Shown piece by piece: positions 36,950 to 46,564 of a stretch of 47,400 bases of DNA (within the stretch, counting starts at the first letter, position 1; every line of letters begins with the position of its first letter). The stretch is from Pseudomonadota bacterium (GTDB taxonomy: Bacteria; Myxococcota_A; UBA796; GCA-2862545). The notes under the pieces are model-generated. The model did no database searches and was not told the origin of the DNA. It was given only the letters and a program-made list of their open reading frames with translations. The stretch lies in the NCBI GenBank assembly GCA_947505245.1, contig CANNIZ010000035.1, positions 1-47,400 of the forward strand, written 5' to 3'. Position numbers and translations under genes: made by a program.

Positions 36950-39900
36950 ATGACGGACGATCTAACGAACATCGGCCGCTACGTCGGGACGCTCGCTCGC
37001 CGCGAGCGGGCCCTGCTGGTGGCGCGCATCGCGACGTCGCTCGCCGTGCTGGGCGCGACGGTGTGGCTGCTCGCGATCGCGGCGGCGGCCCTGCGCTGGG
37101 ATCGGCCGCTGGCGACGGGGCTCGTGGTCGCCACGGCGGGCGTTGGGGCGTGGTTCCTCGGCGCGGCGCCCGCGCTCGCCGGGTGGAGCCTGGCCGGAAA
37201 CCTGGTCCGCCAGGCGCGCCTCGTCGAACACAGGCTGCCCGACCTGCACGGAAGGCTGCTGATCACGGTCGAGCGGCTCGCGGGACCTGCGCCCGGCGAG
37301 AGCGGCGCCATCGTAGAGATGGCCGCGCGACGCGCCCGATCGCAGCTCGGCCGCGCTCCACCCCAGCAAATCCACCCCGCGGCCCCGCTGCGCGGTCAGG
37401 TCGCCGTGGCCGTATTGGCATGGATGTTGGTGGCGGCCTGCCTGCTGATCTCGCCGCTCGGCCTGTTCGGGACTGCGTCGTGGTGGCTGTCGGGCACTGT
37501 GCCCCACGACGCGTTCGACGCCGCCCAGCTCGCGACCCAAGGCGACACGGCGCGCGTCGGCGATCTGGTGCTGCGGTACGTCTACCCGCGCTATACGGGC
37601 CTCGAACCCCACGTGGTGACGAACGGGACGGGCGACGCTCACGGTCCACCGGGCACGATCGTCGAGGTCACGGCGCGCGCCGCTGAGGTGGTCGACGCCG
37701 CCGCGCTCCAGGTCGGGCAGCCCTCCGGAGACGAGCCTCCGCTCGAGGCGGCCGTCGGTGAGGACCAGCGCGGGCTGTCAGGCCAATTCACGATCGGTGA
37801 TGCCGACGGCGTGTGGCGGATCCTCACCTGGCGCGGCGGGGCGATGTTGGCCTCGCGCGAGTTCAAGATCGTGCCCGAGCCCGACCTCGCCCCCGAGGTG
37901 CAGGTCGACGCGGCCGCCGCGGTGCTCGAGGTGGCTGCAGACGAGCCGATCGGCCTCTCGTGGCGCGCGCGCGACGACTTCGGGCTGTCGAAGGTGGTGC
38001 TCGAGCTCGACGGGAACGAGGGCGACGGCCCGCTCGCGGCGCCCCTCGAGCGCCGCGCCGAGCTGCAGGGCGCGCTGTCACCCACACCGACGGAGCTCGG
38101 TCTTTCCGCCGGCGACCACGTAAAGCTCACGATCGCCGCGTGGGACAATGACGAAGTCAGCGGCCACAAGGTCGGACGCTCGCGCGAGATCGAGGTCGTC
38201 GTGCTCGGCGCGAACGGGCTCGACGCGCGCGCCGAGGACCGTCACCGCGAGCTTCGCAAGCTGCTGCTCCACACCCTCGCCGACTTCCTCGAAGAGCCGT
38301 GGCCACCCGGGCGCACGGGCGGCTCGGTCGCCGCGTGGGGCGAGCTGGTTTCAAAGCGCTACCACGACGTCGACAGCTGGTTCGACGTCACCTGGGGCGA
38401 TCGAAAGCCACGCTCCACCCGCGATCGGGTCGAGCTCAAGGTGTTCGAAGACGTCACCGACGCGCGGACGCGGCTCGTGCGCTTCACGCAGGTCTCGTTC
38501 CTGCCGGGCAGCGACACCCCCCTCAAAGAGGCGGACGCCGTCACCGCCCTCGAGCTGCGCGATCACGCCGTCACCGCGCTGGAAAACGGCATCCTGCTGC
38601 TCGATCGGATGATCCAGGCCGAGGTGATGGAGGGCGTACAGGAGCGCGCCGAGCAGCTCGGCGAGGTCGCACGCGATGTGAAGTCCTCGCTCGAGCAGGA
38701 CATGTCGGCGCAGGAGATGCTCACCCGCCTCGACCACCTCGAACGCAGCCTGAAAGAGCTGCTCAGCGAGACTGCGCGGCTGCCCGACGGCGGGCTGCAG
38801 GAGTTCACCAACCAGCGCGGCCAGGAGCTACAAGCTCTCTCCGAGCAGATCCGGGAGGCCCTTGCCCGCGGCGATATCGATGAAGCGCGCGAGCTGATGA
38901 AGCGCCTCGCCGACGAAGTCGAGCAGCTGTCCGACGGCATCCTCGACCAGCTGGACGACGCGGGCCAGAAGGAGTCCGAGTTCGCTCAGCAAGCCAAAGA
39001 CGTGGTCGCCGAGATGAAGAAGCTCGAGGCGGACCAGCGCGCCCTTCAACAGGAGCTCAAGCAGCAGCGCGAGGCCCAGGATCAGCAGTCCGCCGCCCAG
39101 GCCGAGGCCGCCTGGGACGCACTCGAGAAGCTCGCCTCGGAGCACATCGATCGCGCGAACGCGTACACGCACGGCCTCGAAGACGCCGGGCGCGCGTTCA
39201 ACGAGCAGGAGCGCGCGCGCGACGGGGTCGACCGGTCGACGCACCTCGGCGACGCGATCAAGGCCCACGATCTCCGCTCCGCTCAGCGCGCCGTCGACGA
39301 CGCGATCGAGTCGTGGATGCGGGCCGAGTGGATGCGACAGATCGAGGAGTCGTCGCGGGGCGCGTTGAAGGGACCGGGCGCGCGGCAGAGCGACGCCCTC
39401 CAGCAGGATCTCGCCCGGATCAAGGCGGCTCTCGATCAGCTCTCGCGCAGCAACGAAGGCCAATCGCCCGAATCGGCAGCCCAGGCCCAGGCCCAGGAGT
39501 CGCGCCAGCGGCAGATGTCCGAGCGCCTCGACCAGCTCAAGCAAGACGCGAAGGGGCTGTCCGAGCAGATGACGATCACGCCCGAGGGCGTCGAAGAGAA
39601 CCTCGGCGAAGCTGAGCAGTCGATGCAGTCGGCTGGCGATGACCTGAAGGACGGAAACCCGATGCCCGCCGAGGGCTCCCAGGGCACCGCGGCGGACCGC
39701 ATCCGCGAGGCGCGGGAGGCGCTTCAACAGGCGCTCCAGAGCCAGTCCCAGTCCGGCAAACGCCAGAAGCCGGGCGAAGGGGAAGGGTCGCAGGGAGGCA
39801 AGAAGCCCGGCGAGGAGGGCGAAGACGACCAGGACGGCGACGGCAAGAACCCGTCGGGGGTGCACCTCGAGATCCCCGACGCGGAGTCATTCCGCACGCC

Positions 39901-40003
39901 CGAGGAGTACCGACAGGAGCTGCTCGACGGCATGCAGGGCGACGTCCCCGACGAATACGAGGCTCTCAAGAAGCGGTACTACGAGGAGCTGGTCAAACAA
40001 TGA
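36950..40003 (+). CDS. DUF4175-type membrane protein with long coiled coil
   Basis: 1017 residues from ATG 36950. Three N-terminal transmembrane helices (about 22-48, 53-78 and 149-174) are followed by a beta-rich region. A very long Gln/Glu/Ala-rich coiled-coil part (about 500-930) follows, then a Gly/Lys/Asp low-complexity stretch. The C-terminal block EEYRQELLDGMQGDVPDEYE then [10 protein letters not shown] is typical of DUF4175-like proteins found with MoxR/vWA genes. It is likely a membrane scaffold whose coiled coil extends from the membrane. It is the first gene of the operon, and its stop overlaps the next start by four bases. Confidence 0.78.
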   Translation: MTDDLTNIGRYVGTLARRERALLVARIATSLAVLGATVWLLAIAAAALRWDRPLATGLVVATAGVGAWFLGAAPALAGWSLAGNLVRQARLVEHRLPDLHGRLLITVERLAGPAPGESGAIVEMAARRARSQLGRAPPQQIHPAAPLRGQVAVAVLAWMLVAACLLISPLGLFGTASWWLSGTVPHDAFDAAQLATQGDTARVGDLVLRYVYPRYTGLEPHVVTNGTGDAHGPPGTIVEVTARAAEVVDAAALQVGQPSGDEPPLEAAVGEDQRGLSGQFTIGDADGVWRILTWRGGAMLASREFKIVPEPDLAPEVQVDAAAAVLEVAADEPIGLSWRARDDFGLSKVVLELDGNEGDGPLAAPLERRAELQGALSPTPTELGLSAGDHVKLTIAAWDNDEVSGHKVGRSREIEVVVLGANGLDARAEDRHRELRKLLLHTLADFLEEPWPPGRTGGSVAAWGELVSKRYHDVDSWFDVTWGDRKPRSTRDRVELKVFEDVTDARTRLVRFTQVSFLPGSDTPLKEADAVTALELRDHAVTALENGILLLDRMIQAEVMEGVQERAEQLGEVARDVKSSLEQDMSAQEMLTRLDHLERSLKELLSETARLPDGGLQEFTNQRGQELQALSEQIREALARGDIDEARELMKRLADEVEQLSDGILDQLDDAGQKESEFAQQAKDVVAEMKKLEADQRALQQELKQQREAQDQQSAAQAEAAWDALEKLASEHIDRANAYTHGLEDAGRAFNEQERARDGVDRSTHLGDAIKAHDLRSAQRAVDDAIESWMRAEWMRQIEESSRGALKGPGARQSDALQQDLARIKAALDQLSRSNEGQSPESAAQAQAQESRQRQMSERLDQLKQDAKGLSEQMTITPEGVEENLGEAEQSMQSAGDDLKDGNPMPAEGSQGTAADRIREAREALQQALQSQSQSGKRQKPGEGEGSQGGKKPGEEGEDDQDGDGKNPSGVHLEIPDAESFRTPEEYRQELLDGMQGDVPDEYEALKKRYYEELVKQ

Positions 40004-41622
40004 TCACCCTCCTGATCGCGCTCACTTCTGCACTCGCAGCCTCCGTCGCAGACGTGCGCTCGTGCCTGGACGCGAACGACGTCGGCTGCGCCGACGCCGC
40101 GATCGCCTCGCTCGGCGCGGCCTCATCCTCGGACCCCAACCTGCTCGCCCTCGCGGCCGAGACGGCGTTCTACGGCGGCCGGTACACCGCCGCGGCAGAC
40201 CTCGGCAAACGCGCGCTCGACGCCGGCTATGTCGACAAGCACGACGACGTAAGCCTTTACCAGCGCACCACCGTGGCGACGTCCGGCTGGGCCGAGGTTC
40301 GCACCAAGCAGTTCGTCGTACGCTACCGGCCCGGCGTAGACGCGATCATCGTCGACGAGGCGCTCGAGACGCTGGAAGCCACCCAGAAGAACATCACCCC
40401 GCTGCTCGGGGGGCCTCCGCCGGGGCCTACGATCCTGGAGATCTACCCGGACGGTACGAGCTTCATCGACGCGTCGTCACTGCCGCGCGAGGCCGTCGAA
40501 ACGACCGGCGTCGTGGCGCTGTCGAAGTGGTCCCGCCTGCTCGCGCTGTCGCCGCGCGCGCTCGGCCGCGGGTACGGCTGGAAGGACACCATCGCCCACG
40601 AGTACGTGCACCTCGTGGTCGCGAACAAGACGAACGACCGGACGCCTGTGTGGATGCAGGAGGCCGTCGCGCGCTACCTCGAGGGGCGCCGCAAGGACGG
40701 CCTCGATCACTTCCGCCTCACGCCGCGTGATCAAGCGCTCCTCGGCGAGGCCGTGCGCGAGGAGCAGGGCCAGATCGACCCCGCCAAGGCGAAGCTGTTG
40801 GCAAAGCACCCCGACACGCACCTCGGGCTGCTCACGTTCGACCAGATGCACCCGTCGCTCGCGCTGCTCCCGACGGCCGAATTGGCAGCCCTCGCGTACG
40901 CGCAGGTCTCCTCGCTGATGTCGTACTGCTTCAAGACCGGCGGCGAGGACGTGCTCGTCAAGGCGCTGCCGATGATTCGAGACGGCAGCGACCCGCGCGA
41001 CGCGCTCGCCGTAGCCGTGGGGACGGGCAAGTTCGCGGCGCTCGAGCGTGAGTGGATGGACTGGCTCGAGACGCAACCGTACGATCAGACGCCCGTGGGC
41101 GAGCTTCCCGTCGCGCTCGACGGCGCCGATGAAGCCGCGTCGGACCCGGTGATGGCGGGTCGGGCCGACCTGCGGCGCTACATGCGCCTGGGCGACCTGC
41201 TCCGCGAAGAGGGCCGGCCCGCCGCTGCGCTGAAGGAGTACTCGCAGGCGTTCGACCCCGAGGAGCCGCCTTCGCCGCTGCTCGCGAACAAGATCGCCCA
41301 GGCGCACCTCGACCTCGGCCTCGTCGACGCCGCCCGAAAGGATCTCGAGGAGTCGTTGCGCTACTACCCGGAGTACCCGCTGTCCCACAAGACCCTCGCG
41401 AAGATCCGCGAGGAAGCCGGTGAGAAGAAGTTGGCGCTAAGCTCGTACCGCGAAGCCCTCGAGCTCAACCCGTACGACCCCGACGTCCTCACCGCGGTCG
41501 CACGCCTCGCGAAGGCGCAGGGCCTGACCGCAGTGGCGGCGCGCGCAGACGAAGATCTCACGATCCTGAAGCGCGGCGGCCAGGAGACCAAAGACGTGCA
41601 TCTCATCGAGGACGCGAAATGA
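40000..41622 (+). CDS. Exported peptidase-MA-like metalloprotease with TPR repeats
   Basis: 540 residues, ATG overlapping the upstream stop (ATGA). A signal peptide ([16 protein letters not shown]) directs it outside the cytoplasm. A zinc-protease motif HEYVH gives His200, Glu201 and His204, with Glu221 in [12 protein letters not shown] as probable third ligand (gluzincin-like, peptidase MA family). TPR-type helices occur before it ([20 protein letters not shown]) and after it (from about 390, including [20 protein letters not shown] and [20 protein letters not shown]). Its place between the DUF4175 scaffold and MoxR suggests an envelope-located partner of the MoxR complex. Substrate unknown. 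Confidence 0.8.
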   Translation: MITLLIALTSALAASVADVRSCLDANDVGCADAAIASLGAASSSDPNLLALAAETAFYGGRYTAAADLGKRALDAGYVDKHDDVSLYQRTTVATSGWAEVRTKQFVVRYRPGVDAIIVDEALETLEATQKNITPLLGGPPPGPTILEIYPDGTSFIDASSLPREAVETTGVVALSKWSRLLALSPRALGRGYGWKDTIAHEYVHLVVANKTNDRTPVWMQEAVARYLEGRRKDGLDHFRLTPRDQALLGEAVREEQGQIDPAKAKLLAKHPDTHLGLLTFDQMHPSLALLPTAELAALAYAQVSSLMSYCFKTGGEDVLVKALPMIRDGSDPRDALAVAVGTGKFAALEREWMDWLETQPYDQTPVGELPVALDGADEAASDPVMAGRADLRRYMRLGDLLREEGRPAAALKEYSQAFDPEEPPSPLLANKIAQAHLDLGLVDAARKDLEESLRYYPEYPLSHKTLAKIREEAGEKKLALSSYREALELNPYDPDVLTAVARLAKAQGLTAVAARADEDLTILKRGGQETKDVHLIEDAK

Positions 41623-42599
41623 GCGAAATGAACGACGTGGACCTGTTCGAATCCCTCGGCAAGGCGCGCGAGGACCTCGTGGCCTCGATCGGCACCGTGG
41701 TGGTCGGGCAGAAGAAGGTCATCGAATTGATGCTCACCGCGCTGGTCTCGGACGGCCACTGCCTGTTCGTCGGGGTGCCGGGACTCGCGAAGACGCTGCT
41801 CGTGAACACCACCGCCGACGCGATCGGCGTGCGGTTCGGACGGGTTCAATTCACGCCCGATCTGATGCCGACCGACATCATCGGCACCGAGGTCTTGGAG
41901 GAAGACCGGAACTCGGGACGTCGCTCGATGCGGTTCGTCGCCGGGCCGATCTTCACGAACCTGCTGCTCGCCGACGAGATCAACCGCACGCCGCCAAAGA
42001 CGCAGGCGGCGCTGTTGCAGGCCATGCAGGAGCGGGCCGTCACCGCCGCGGGCCACACCTACACGTTGGACAAGCCTTTCCTCGTGTTCGCGACGCAGAA
42101 CCCGATCGAACAGGAAGGCACGTACCCGCTGCCGGAAGCCCAGCAGGATCGCTTCATGTTCTCGATCCCCGTGGGCTACCCGTCCACCGCCGAAGAGGAA
42201 GAGATGGTGCGCCGCACCACGACGGGCAGCCTCCCGCGCGCGAAGCAGGTGCTCGACGCCGAGCGGCTCCTCGCCTTCCAGGGCCTGTTGCGCCGCCTGC
42301 CCTCGAACCCGGATGTCGTGAAGTACGCGGTCCGGCTCGCGTCCGCGACGCGGCAGGGCTCCGGCATGCCTTCCGCGAAGTGGATCCGCTGGGGCGCCGG
42401 CCCGCGCGCCTCGCAGTACCTCGCGATCGGCGCCCGCTCGTGGGCGGCGCTGCACGGCAACGAGGTCCCGACCGCCGAGGACGTGCGCGCCGTAGCAGCC
42501 GCGGTGCTGCGTCACCGCATCGTGCTCGACTTCGAAGCCGAAGCCGCCGGCATGGACGCGGACGGCATCGTGGCGAAGATCATCAATGAAGTTGGGTGA
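41619..42599 (+). CDS. moxR: MoxR-family AAA+ ATPase
   Basis: 326 residues, ATG overlapping the preceding stop. Walker A is GVPGLAKT (52-59), Walker B is [10 protein letters not shown], and sensor 1 lies in [20 protein letters not shown], a MoxR hallmark. MoxR ATPases work as chaperones with von Willebrand-type proteins, for example in metal insertion or complex assembly. Here it is coupled to DUF58 and BatA-like genes, the classic partners. Cytosolic. Nothing atypical in the protein. Confidence 0.93.
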   Translation: MSEMNDVDLFESLGKAREDLVASIGTVVVGQKKVIELMLTALVSDGHCLFVGVPGLAKTLLVNTTADAIGVRFGRVQFTPDLMPTDIIGTEVLEEDRNSGRRSMRFVAGPIFTNLLLADEINRTPPKTQAALLQAMQERAVTAAGHTYTLDKPFLVFATQNPIEQEGTYPLPEAQQDRFMFSIPVGYPSTAEEEEMVRRTTTGSLPRAKQVLDAERLLAFQGLLRRLPSNPDVVKYAVRLASATRQGSGMPSAKWIRWGAGPRASQYLAIGARSWAALHGNEVPTAEDVRAVAAAVLRHRIVLDFEAEAAGMDADGIVAKIINEVG

Positions 42600-43501
42600 T
42601 CATGTTTGATCCGGTCGTCCTCTCCCGCGTCCGCCACCTGCACCTCACCGCGCGCATCCTCACGGACTCGCTGATGATGGGGGAGCACCGGTCGCGCAGG
42701 ATCGGACAGGCCGTCGAGTTCGCGGACTACCAGGAGTACATGCCTGGCATGGACCTGCGGCACCTGGACTGGCGCGTGTTGGCGCGCACCGACAAGCTTG
42801 TCGTCAAGCGGTTCGTCACCGAGACCGAGCTGCCGTGCACGGTGGTGCTGGATCTTTCGGGCGACCTCGGCACCGGAGACACCGGCAAATCCACGCTCCC
42901 CGACCTGAAGGGCAGCAAGACCGGCACGGCGATCACGCTCGCAGCGACGCTGTTGTACTTCCTTGAACGCCACGGCGAGCCGATCGGGCTCGAGATCGTC
43001 GCGGGACAGGGGGTTCGGCACACGTCGTACCGGCCCCACAGCGGCCAGAACCAGCTCCGCGCGCTGTTCCTGACCCTGGCTTCGGTTCGCGCCGGCGGGG
43101 TCGCAGACCTGTCGAAGGCGCTGATTCGCGCGGGTCAGGCGACGCGCCGACGCAGCTTCGTCACCGTCGTCTCCGACGGCATGGAGGAGCCAAAGAGCTG
43201 GCTCCCCGCGCTTGGAGCGTTCGCCAGGCGAGGCGCGGATCTCACGTTCGTGCACCTCTACGATCGCGCCGAATGGGGGCTCGCGTTCTCCGAGCCGGCC
43301 GTGTTGTTCAGCCCCGAAGGCGGCGAAGGAATCGCGGTCGACCCGGTCGGCGCGCGCGCGACGTTCGAGGAGGTGGCGCGCGACTATGTGAACGAGGTGA
43401 AGGCCGGCGTGGTCCGATTCGGCGGGCGCTACCTGCAGACGCCAACGGACGGCCCGCTCGAAGATGTTTTGCGCAAGATCATCGCGAGGTCGAGCGAATG
43501 A
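42596..43501 (+). CDS. DUF58-domain protein
   Basis: 301 residues from GTG 42596, which overlaps the moxR stop (GTGA); ATG 42602 is the alternative, two codons later. The DUF58 core is clear: [37 protein letters not shown], then a vWA-like fold with [12 protein letters not shown] and [15 protein letters not shown]58 proteins are the standard companions of MoxR and are thought to share the vWA fold. No transmembrane helix is evident here. The stop overlaps the next start by four bases. Confidence 0.88.
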   Translation: MIMFDPVVLSRVRHLHLTARILTDSLMMGEHRSRRIGQAVEFADYQEYMPGMDLRHLDWRVLARTDKLVVKRFVTETELPCTVVLDLSGDLGTGDTGKSTLPDLKGSKTGTAITLAATLLYFLERHGEPIGLEIVAGQGVRHTSYRPHSGQNQLRALFLTLASVRAGGVADLSKALIRAGQATRRRSFVTVVSDGMEEPKSWLPALGAFARRGADLTFVHLYDRAEWGLAFSEPAVLFSPEGGEGIAVDPVGARATFEEVARDYVNEVKAGVVRFGGRYLQTPTDGPLEDVLRKIIARSSE

Positions 43502-45558
43502 GCCTCGCGTTCCTCGCGCCGCAGGCTGCGCTGCTCGGGCTGTTCATCGGTCTGCCCGTGCTGGCCCACCTCGCGAAGCAGGTGCCGCGCACCCGACGCG
43601 AGTTCGGCGCGATGCTGCTGCTCCAGCGCGTCGTGAAGCGGCTGCGCCGACGTCGGCGCGTCAAGGACCTGCCGCTGCTGCTGCTGCGCGTCGCGATGAT
43701 CGCGTGCATCGCGGCTGCCGCGATGGGTCCACAGCTCTCGTGGCCGGGCGGCACCCCGAAGTTCGGCGGGTCGGGGCGCGTCGTGTTCGTCATCGATCGC
43801 TCGCTGTCGATGGGCCTCTCGGACGGCGGTTCGACGCTACTCGCGCGCGCGCGCGACGAAGCCTCCACACGCCTGCGCACGCTGCCCGAAGGCACGCTCG
43901 TGGGTGTGGTCACGTTCGCCGACCACGCGACGCGACTTTCGCCGTCGCTCACCGCGGACACCGCGCGGCTCGCCGATCGCCTCGCGACGATCGAGCCGTC
44001 GTTCGGTCGCAGCAACCTGCGCGACGGGCTGCTCGAGGCCCGCCGGATGTTAGGCGGCGAGAAGGGCGAGGTCGTGGTTTTCTCGGACGAGGCGGGCCCG
44101 GGCACCATCGCAGCGGCCACGAACGAGATCCGCCTCCTGGTCGAGTCGGGCAGCGCCGTCGTCCCCGTGCCGATCTTCGCGGACCCGCCGCGCAACATCG
44201 CGGTGCTGTCGGCCACCTACGGCGACGGCGACGAAGGTGGCCTGCTGTCGCTGCGCGTCGGGTCGTACGGTCCCAACCCGGTCGAGGCCGCGTGTGAGGT
44301 CACCCTGCCCGACGGGCAGGTGATCCCCGTGTTCGCCGACGTCCCGGCCGCAGGCGAGGTCGCCGAGCGGCTCACCGTACCGCCCGAGGCGCAGGGCGGT
44401 GTCGGCAAGGCGTGGTGCGAGGACAAGGATCTCACCGCGGACGACACGCGCTACTTCCACCTGCCCCGCGTGGGCGCGTCGCGCGTGCTCGTGATCGACG
44501 GCGACCCCGGCGACTCCCCGACGAAGTCCGAGGTCTACTTCCTCGAGCGCGCGCTCGCGCCCTGGGGCGGAATCCGCGGCGGGATCCGGCCCGACGTGAG
44601 CACCCCCGTCGGCCTGCAGGCGCTTGATCCTGAACAGCACAGCGTCGTGTTCCTCGCGAACGTCGCCGACCCGCGCGCGGCCGGACCAGCGCTGGTGGAC
44701 TTCGTCCGTCGCGGCGGGAGCGTGGTGATCGGCATGGGCGACAACGTCACCGCCGACCGCTACGACGAGTCGCTCGGGCCGATCCTCCCCGCCCAGCTGC
44801 GCAAGACGCGCGACCTCGCCGACCCTGCCGAAGCGGGGATCGCCCTCGTCCTGCCGGACACCACCCACCCCCTGTTCGCGCCGTTCCTGCGCGGTGGTCG
44901 CGGGGCGTTCACGAAGGTGCGCGCCCACCGCGTGATGACCGTCGACCCGTACGAAGACAGCGAAGACGTGACGACGCTGCTTCGCTGGGAAGGCGGCGTT
45001 CCCGCGCTGATCGAGCGCAAGGTCGGGTCGGGCCGCGTGCTGTTGTGGACGAGCACGTTCGATCTCGGCTGGACGAACCTGCCGCTGCAGTCGGCCTACA
45101 TGCCGCTCGTGCAGCGCATGGTCGCCTACCTCGGCGCCGAGACCGGCGGAGGCGAGGGCCGGCTCGACGCGATCGTCGACGAGGTCGTCGGCGTGCCCCT
45201 GCCCGACCTCGCGATGGATCCCACGGTGGTGGGGCCCGATGGCACGCCGTTCCGCAGCCACCTCGAAGGGAGCCAGCTGCTGTTCACCCCGGATCGGCCT
45301 GGCGCCTACACGATCACCGTCCCCGACGCGCCGGCTCTCGCCTACGTCGCCGTCAACACCGCCCCAACGGAGAGCGACGTACGCCGGTTCGAAGGCCTCG
45401 CGGCGGTCGAGCAGGAGCTCGTCCCCGAGCTGTTCCGCGTGCGGGTGGACCTGTCCGCCTGGCTGCTCGCCGCCGCGTTGCTGTTCGCTGTCCTGCAGGC
45501 GCTCGTGGCGCTCGCTCGACCCGAGCCCGAGCTGATCGGCGCTGGGGAGGCCACGTGA
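43498..45558 (+). CDS. BatA-like membrane protein with von Willebrand A domain
   Basis: 686 residues, ATG overlapping the preceding stop. The N-terminal BatA/TIGR02226 membrane segment (FLAPQAALLGLFIGLPVLAH, then Arg-rich loop and LPLLLLRVAMIACIAAAAMG) is followed by a vWA domain. Its MIDAS motif is DRSLS in VVFVIDRSLSMGL, and VVVFSDEAGPG is the later strand. The middle (about 330-560) resembles a GATase-1-like fold as found in such proteins (ASRVLVIDGDPGD, SVVFLANVADPRA). A closing transmembrane helix (LLAAALLFAVLQALVAL) near 650 makes both ends membrane-bound. It probably presents a metal-dependent binding domain outside the cell membrane for MoxR-driven assembly (inference). Confidence 0.88.
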   Translation: MSLAFLAPQAALLGLFIGLPVLAHLAKQVPRTRREFGAMLLLQRVVKRLRRRRRVKDLPLLLLRVAMIACIAAAAMGPQLSWPGGTPKFGGSGRVVFVIDRSLSMGLSDGGSTLLARARDEASTRLRTLPEGTLVGVVTFADHATRLSPSLTADTARLADRLATIEPSFGRSNLRDGLLEARRMLGGEKGEVVVFSDEAGPGTIAAATNEIRLLVESGSAVVPVPIFADPPRNIAVLSATYGDGDEGGLLSLRVGSYGPNPVEAACEVTLPDGQVIPVFADVPAAGEVAERLTVPPEAQGGVGKAWCEDKDLTADDTRYFHLPRVGASRVLVIDGDPGDSPTKSEVYFLERALAPWGGIRGGIRPDVSTPVGLQALDPEQHSVVFLANVADPRAAGPALVDFVRRGGSVVIGMGDNVTADRYDESLGPILPAQLRKTRDLADPAEAGIALVLPDTTHPLFAPFLRGGRGAFTKVRAHRVMTVDPYEDSEDVTTLLRWEGGVPALIERKVGSGRVLLWTSTFDLGWTNLPLQSAYMPLVQRMVAYLGAETGGGEGRLDAIVDEVVGVPLPDLAMDPTVVGPDGTPFRSHLEGSQLLFTPDRPGAYTITVPDAPALAYVAVNTAPTESDVRRFEGLAAVEQELVPELFRVRVDLSAWLLAAALLFAVLQALVALARPEPELIGAGEAT

Positions 45559-46343
45559 CCGGTATACGCCCCACGCGACGGGAGCTGTTGATCGCCTCGG
45601 CGGCGAGCCTGTTGCCGCGGCCGGCGTGGGCGTTCGGCGGTTCGCGCGTCGACATCGCCGAGCTCGATCTGCCGGGCACCCTCTCTCGCCCTGACGCCTG
45701 GGACCGCCTCCTGCAGGAGGTCGAGCAGACGACCTCGGTCGAGATCGACGCGACGACGGCGCGCGTGAAGCCCGACTCGCCGGACCTGTTCCGCCACCCG
45801 TTCGTGACGCTCCTCGGCGCCGAAGGGTTCGACCTGCCCGACTACGTGGCGCTCGAGCAGCTTTCGCGCTTCCTCCAGTACGGCGGTTTCTTACTGATCG
45901 ACGACACCTCGGGCGGCGACTCGAGCGCGTTCGACGACAGCGTGCGGCGACTTTGCGCCGTGCTGTTCCCCACCAACGCGCTCGCGCCGCTCGCGTCGGA
46001 CCACTCGCTGTACCGCAGCTTCTTCATGCTCGACCGACCCTACGGTCGCGTCGATCGGCAGCGGTGGCTCGAGGGCGTCACGCTCGACGGCGTCGAGGGC
46101 AAAGGCGGCTGGACGCCGCTCGTGTACTGCCGGAACGACCTCTCCGGCGCGCTCGACCGCGCCCCGTCGGGACGCGAGCGCAACGCGTGTACCCCCGGCG
46201 GCGATACGCAGCGACGCGAGGCGGTCAAGCTCGGTATCAACCTCGTCCTGTACTGCATCACCACCGACTACAAGAAGGATCAGGCCCACGTGAAGAAGCT
46301 GATCGAGCAGCACCGGCTCGACGGCGACTGGGACGAGCCATGA
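45555..46343 (+). CDS. DUF4159-family exported protein (probable Tat signal)
   Basis: 262 residues from GTG 45555, overlapping the preceding stop (GTGA), with GGGGAGG at 45544-45550. The start has a twin-arginine-like signal (PTRRELLIASAASLLPRPAW, cleavage after AWA). The body follows DUF4159: FRHPFVTLLGAEGFDLPDYV, RFLQYGGFLLIDDTSG, then HSLYRSFFML and VKLGINLVLYCITTDYKKDQ. DUF4159 domains resemble class I glutamine amidotransferase folds and often travel with MoxR/vWA genes. Tat export would imply folding before transport. Confidence 0.82.
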   Translation: MTGIRPTRRELLIASAASLLPRPAWAFGGSRVDIAELDLPGTLSRPDAWDRLLQEVEQTTSVEIDATTARVKPDSPDLFRHPFVTLLGAEGFDLPDYVALEQLSRFLQYGGFLLIDDTSGGDSSAFDDSVRRLCAVLFPTNALAPLASDHSLYRSFFMLDRPYGRVDRQRWLEGVTLDGVEGKGGWTPLVYCRNDLSGALDRAPSGRERNACTPGGDTQRREAVKLGINLVLYCITTDYKKDQAHVKKLIEQHRLDGDWDEP

Positions 46344-46564
46344 TGCAAGCCCCGCAACGCCCGCGTTCGAAGCGGCAACCAGCGCGCGCGGAGCCCGCCC
46401 GTGGCGGATCAGCGAAGCGCGCGCGACGCCCCGAAGTGCGTGCGGGCGTGAGGCGGGCAGTGCGACGGCGTCTCGCAGCGGCGCAGCCGCGAGAGCGCCG
46501 TGCACCACCGGCGCAGCCGCGCCATGCGCGGCGCAGTCAGCGCGCCGAAGGCGAGCGGTCATGA
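46340..46564 (+). CDS. Possible small Arg-rich protein
   Basis: A 74-codon frame from ATG 46340 to TGA 46564. It overlaps the DUF4159 stop and the next gene's ATG by exactly four bases each (ATGA both sides), matching the rest of the operon. The product is about one-third Arg with Ala, Pro and Gln and no hydrophobic core, so it would be disordered and might bind nucleic acid or an acidic surface. The DNA contains short GC-rich repeats (GGCGCAGCCGCG twice). It could instead be a spacer that happens to stay open. Confidence 0.35.
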   Translation: MMQAPQRPRSKRQPARAEPARGGSAKRARRPEVRAGVRRAVRRRLAAAQPRERRAPPAQPRHARRSQRAEGERS

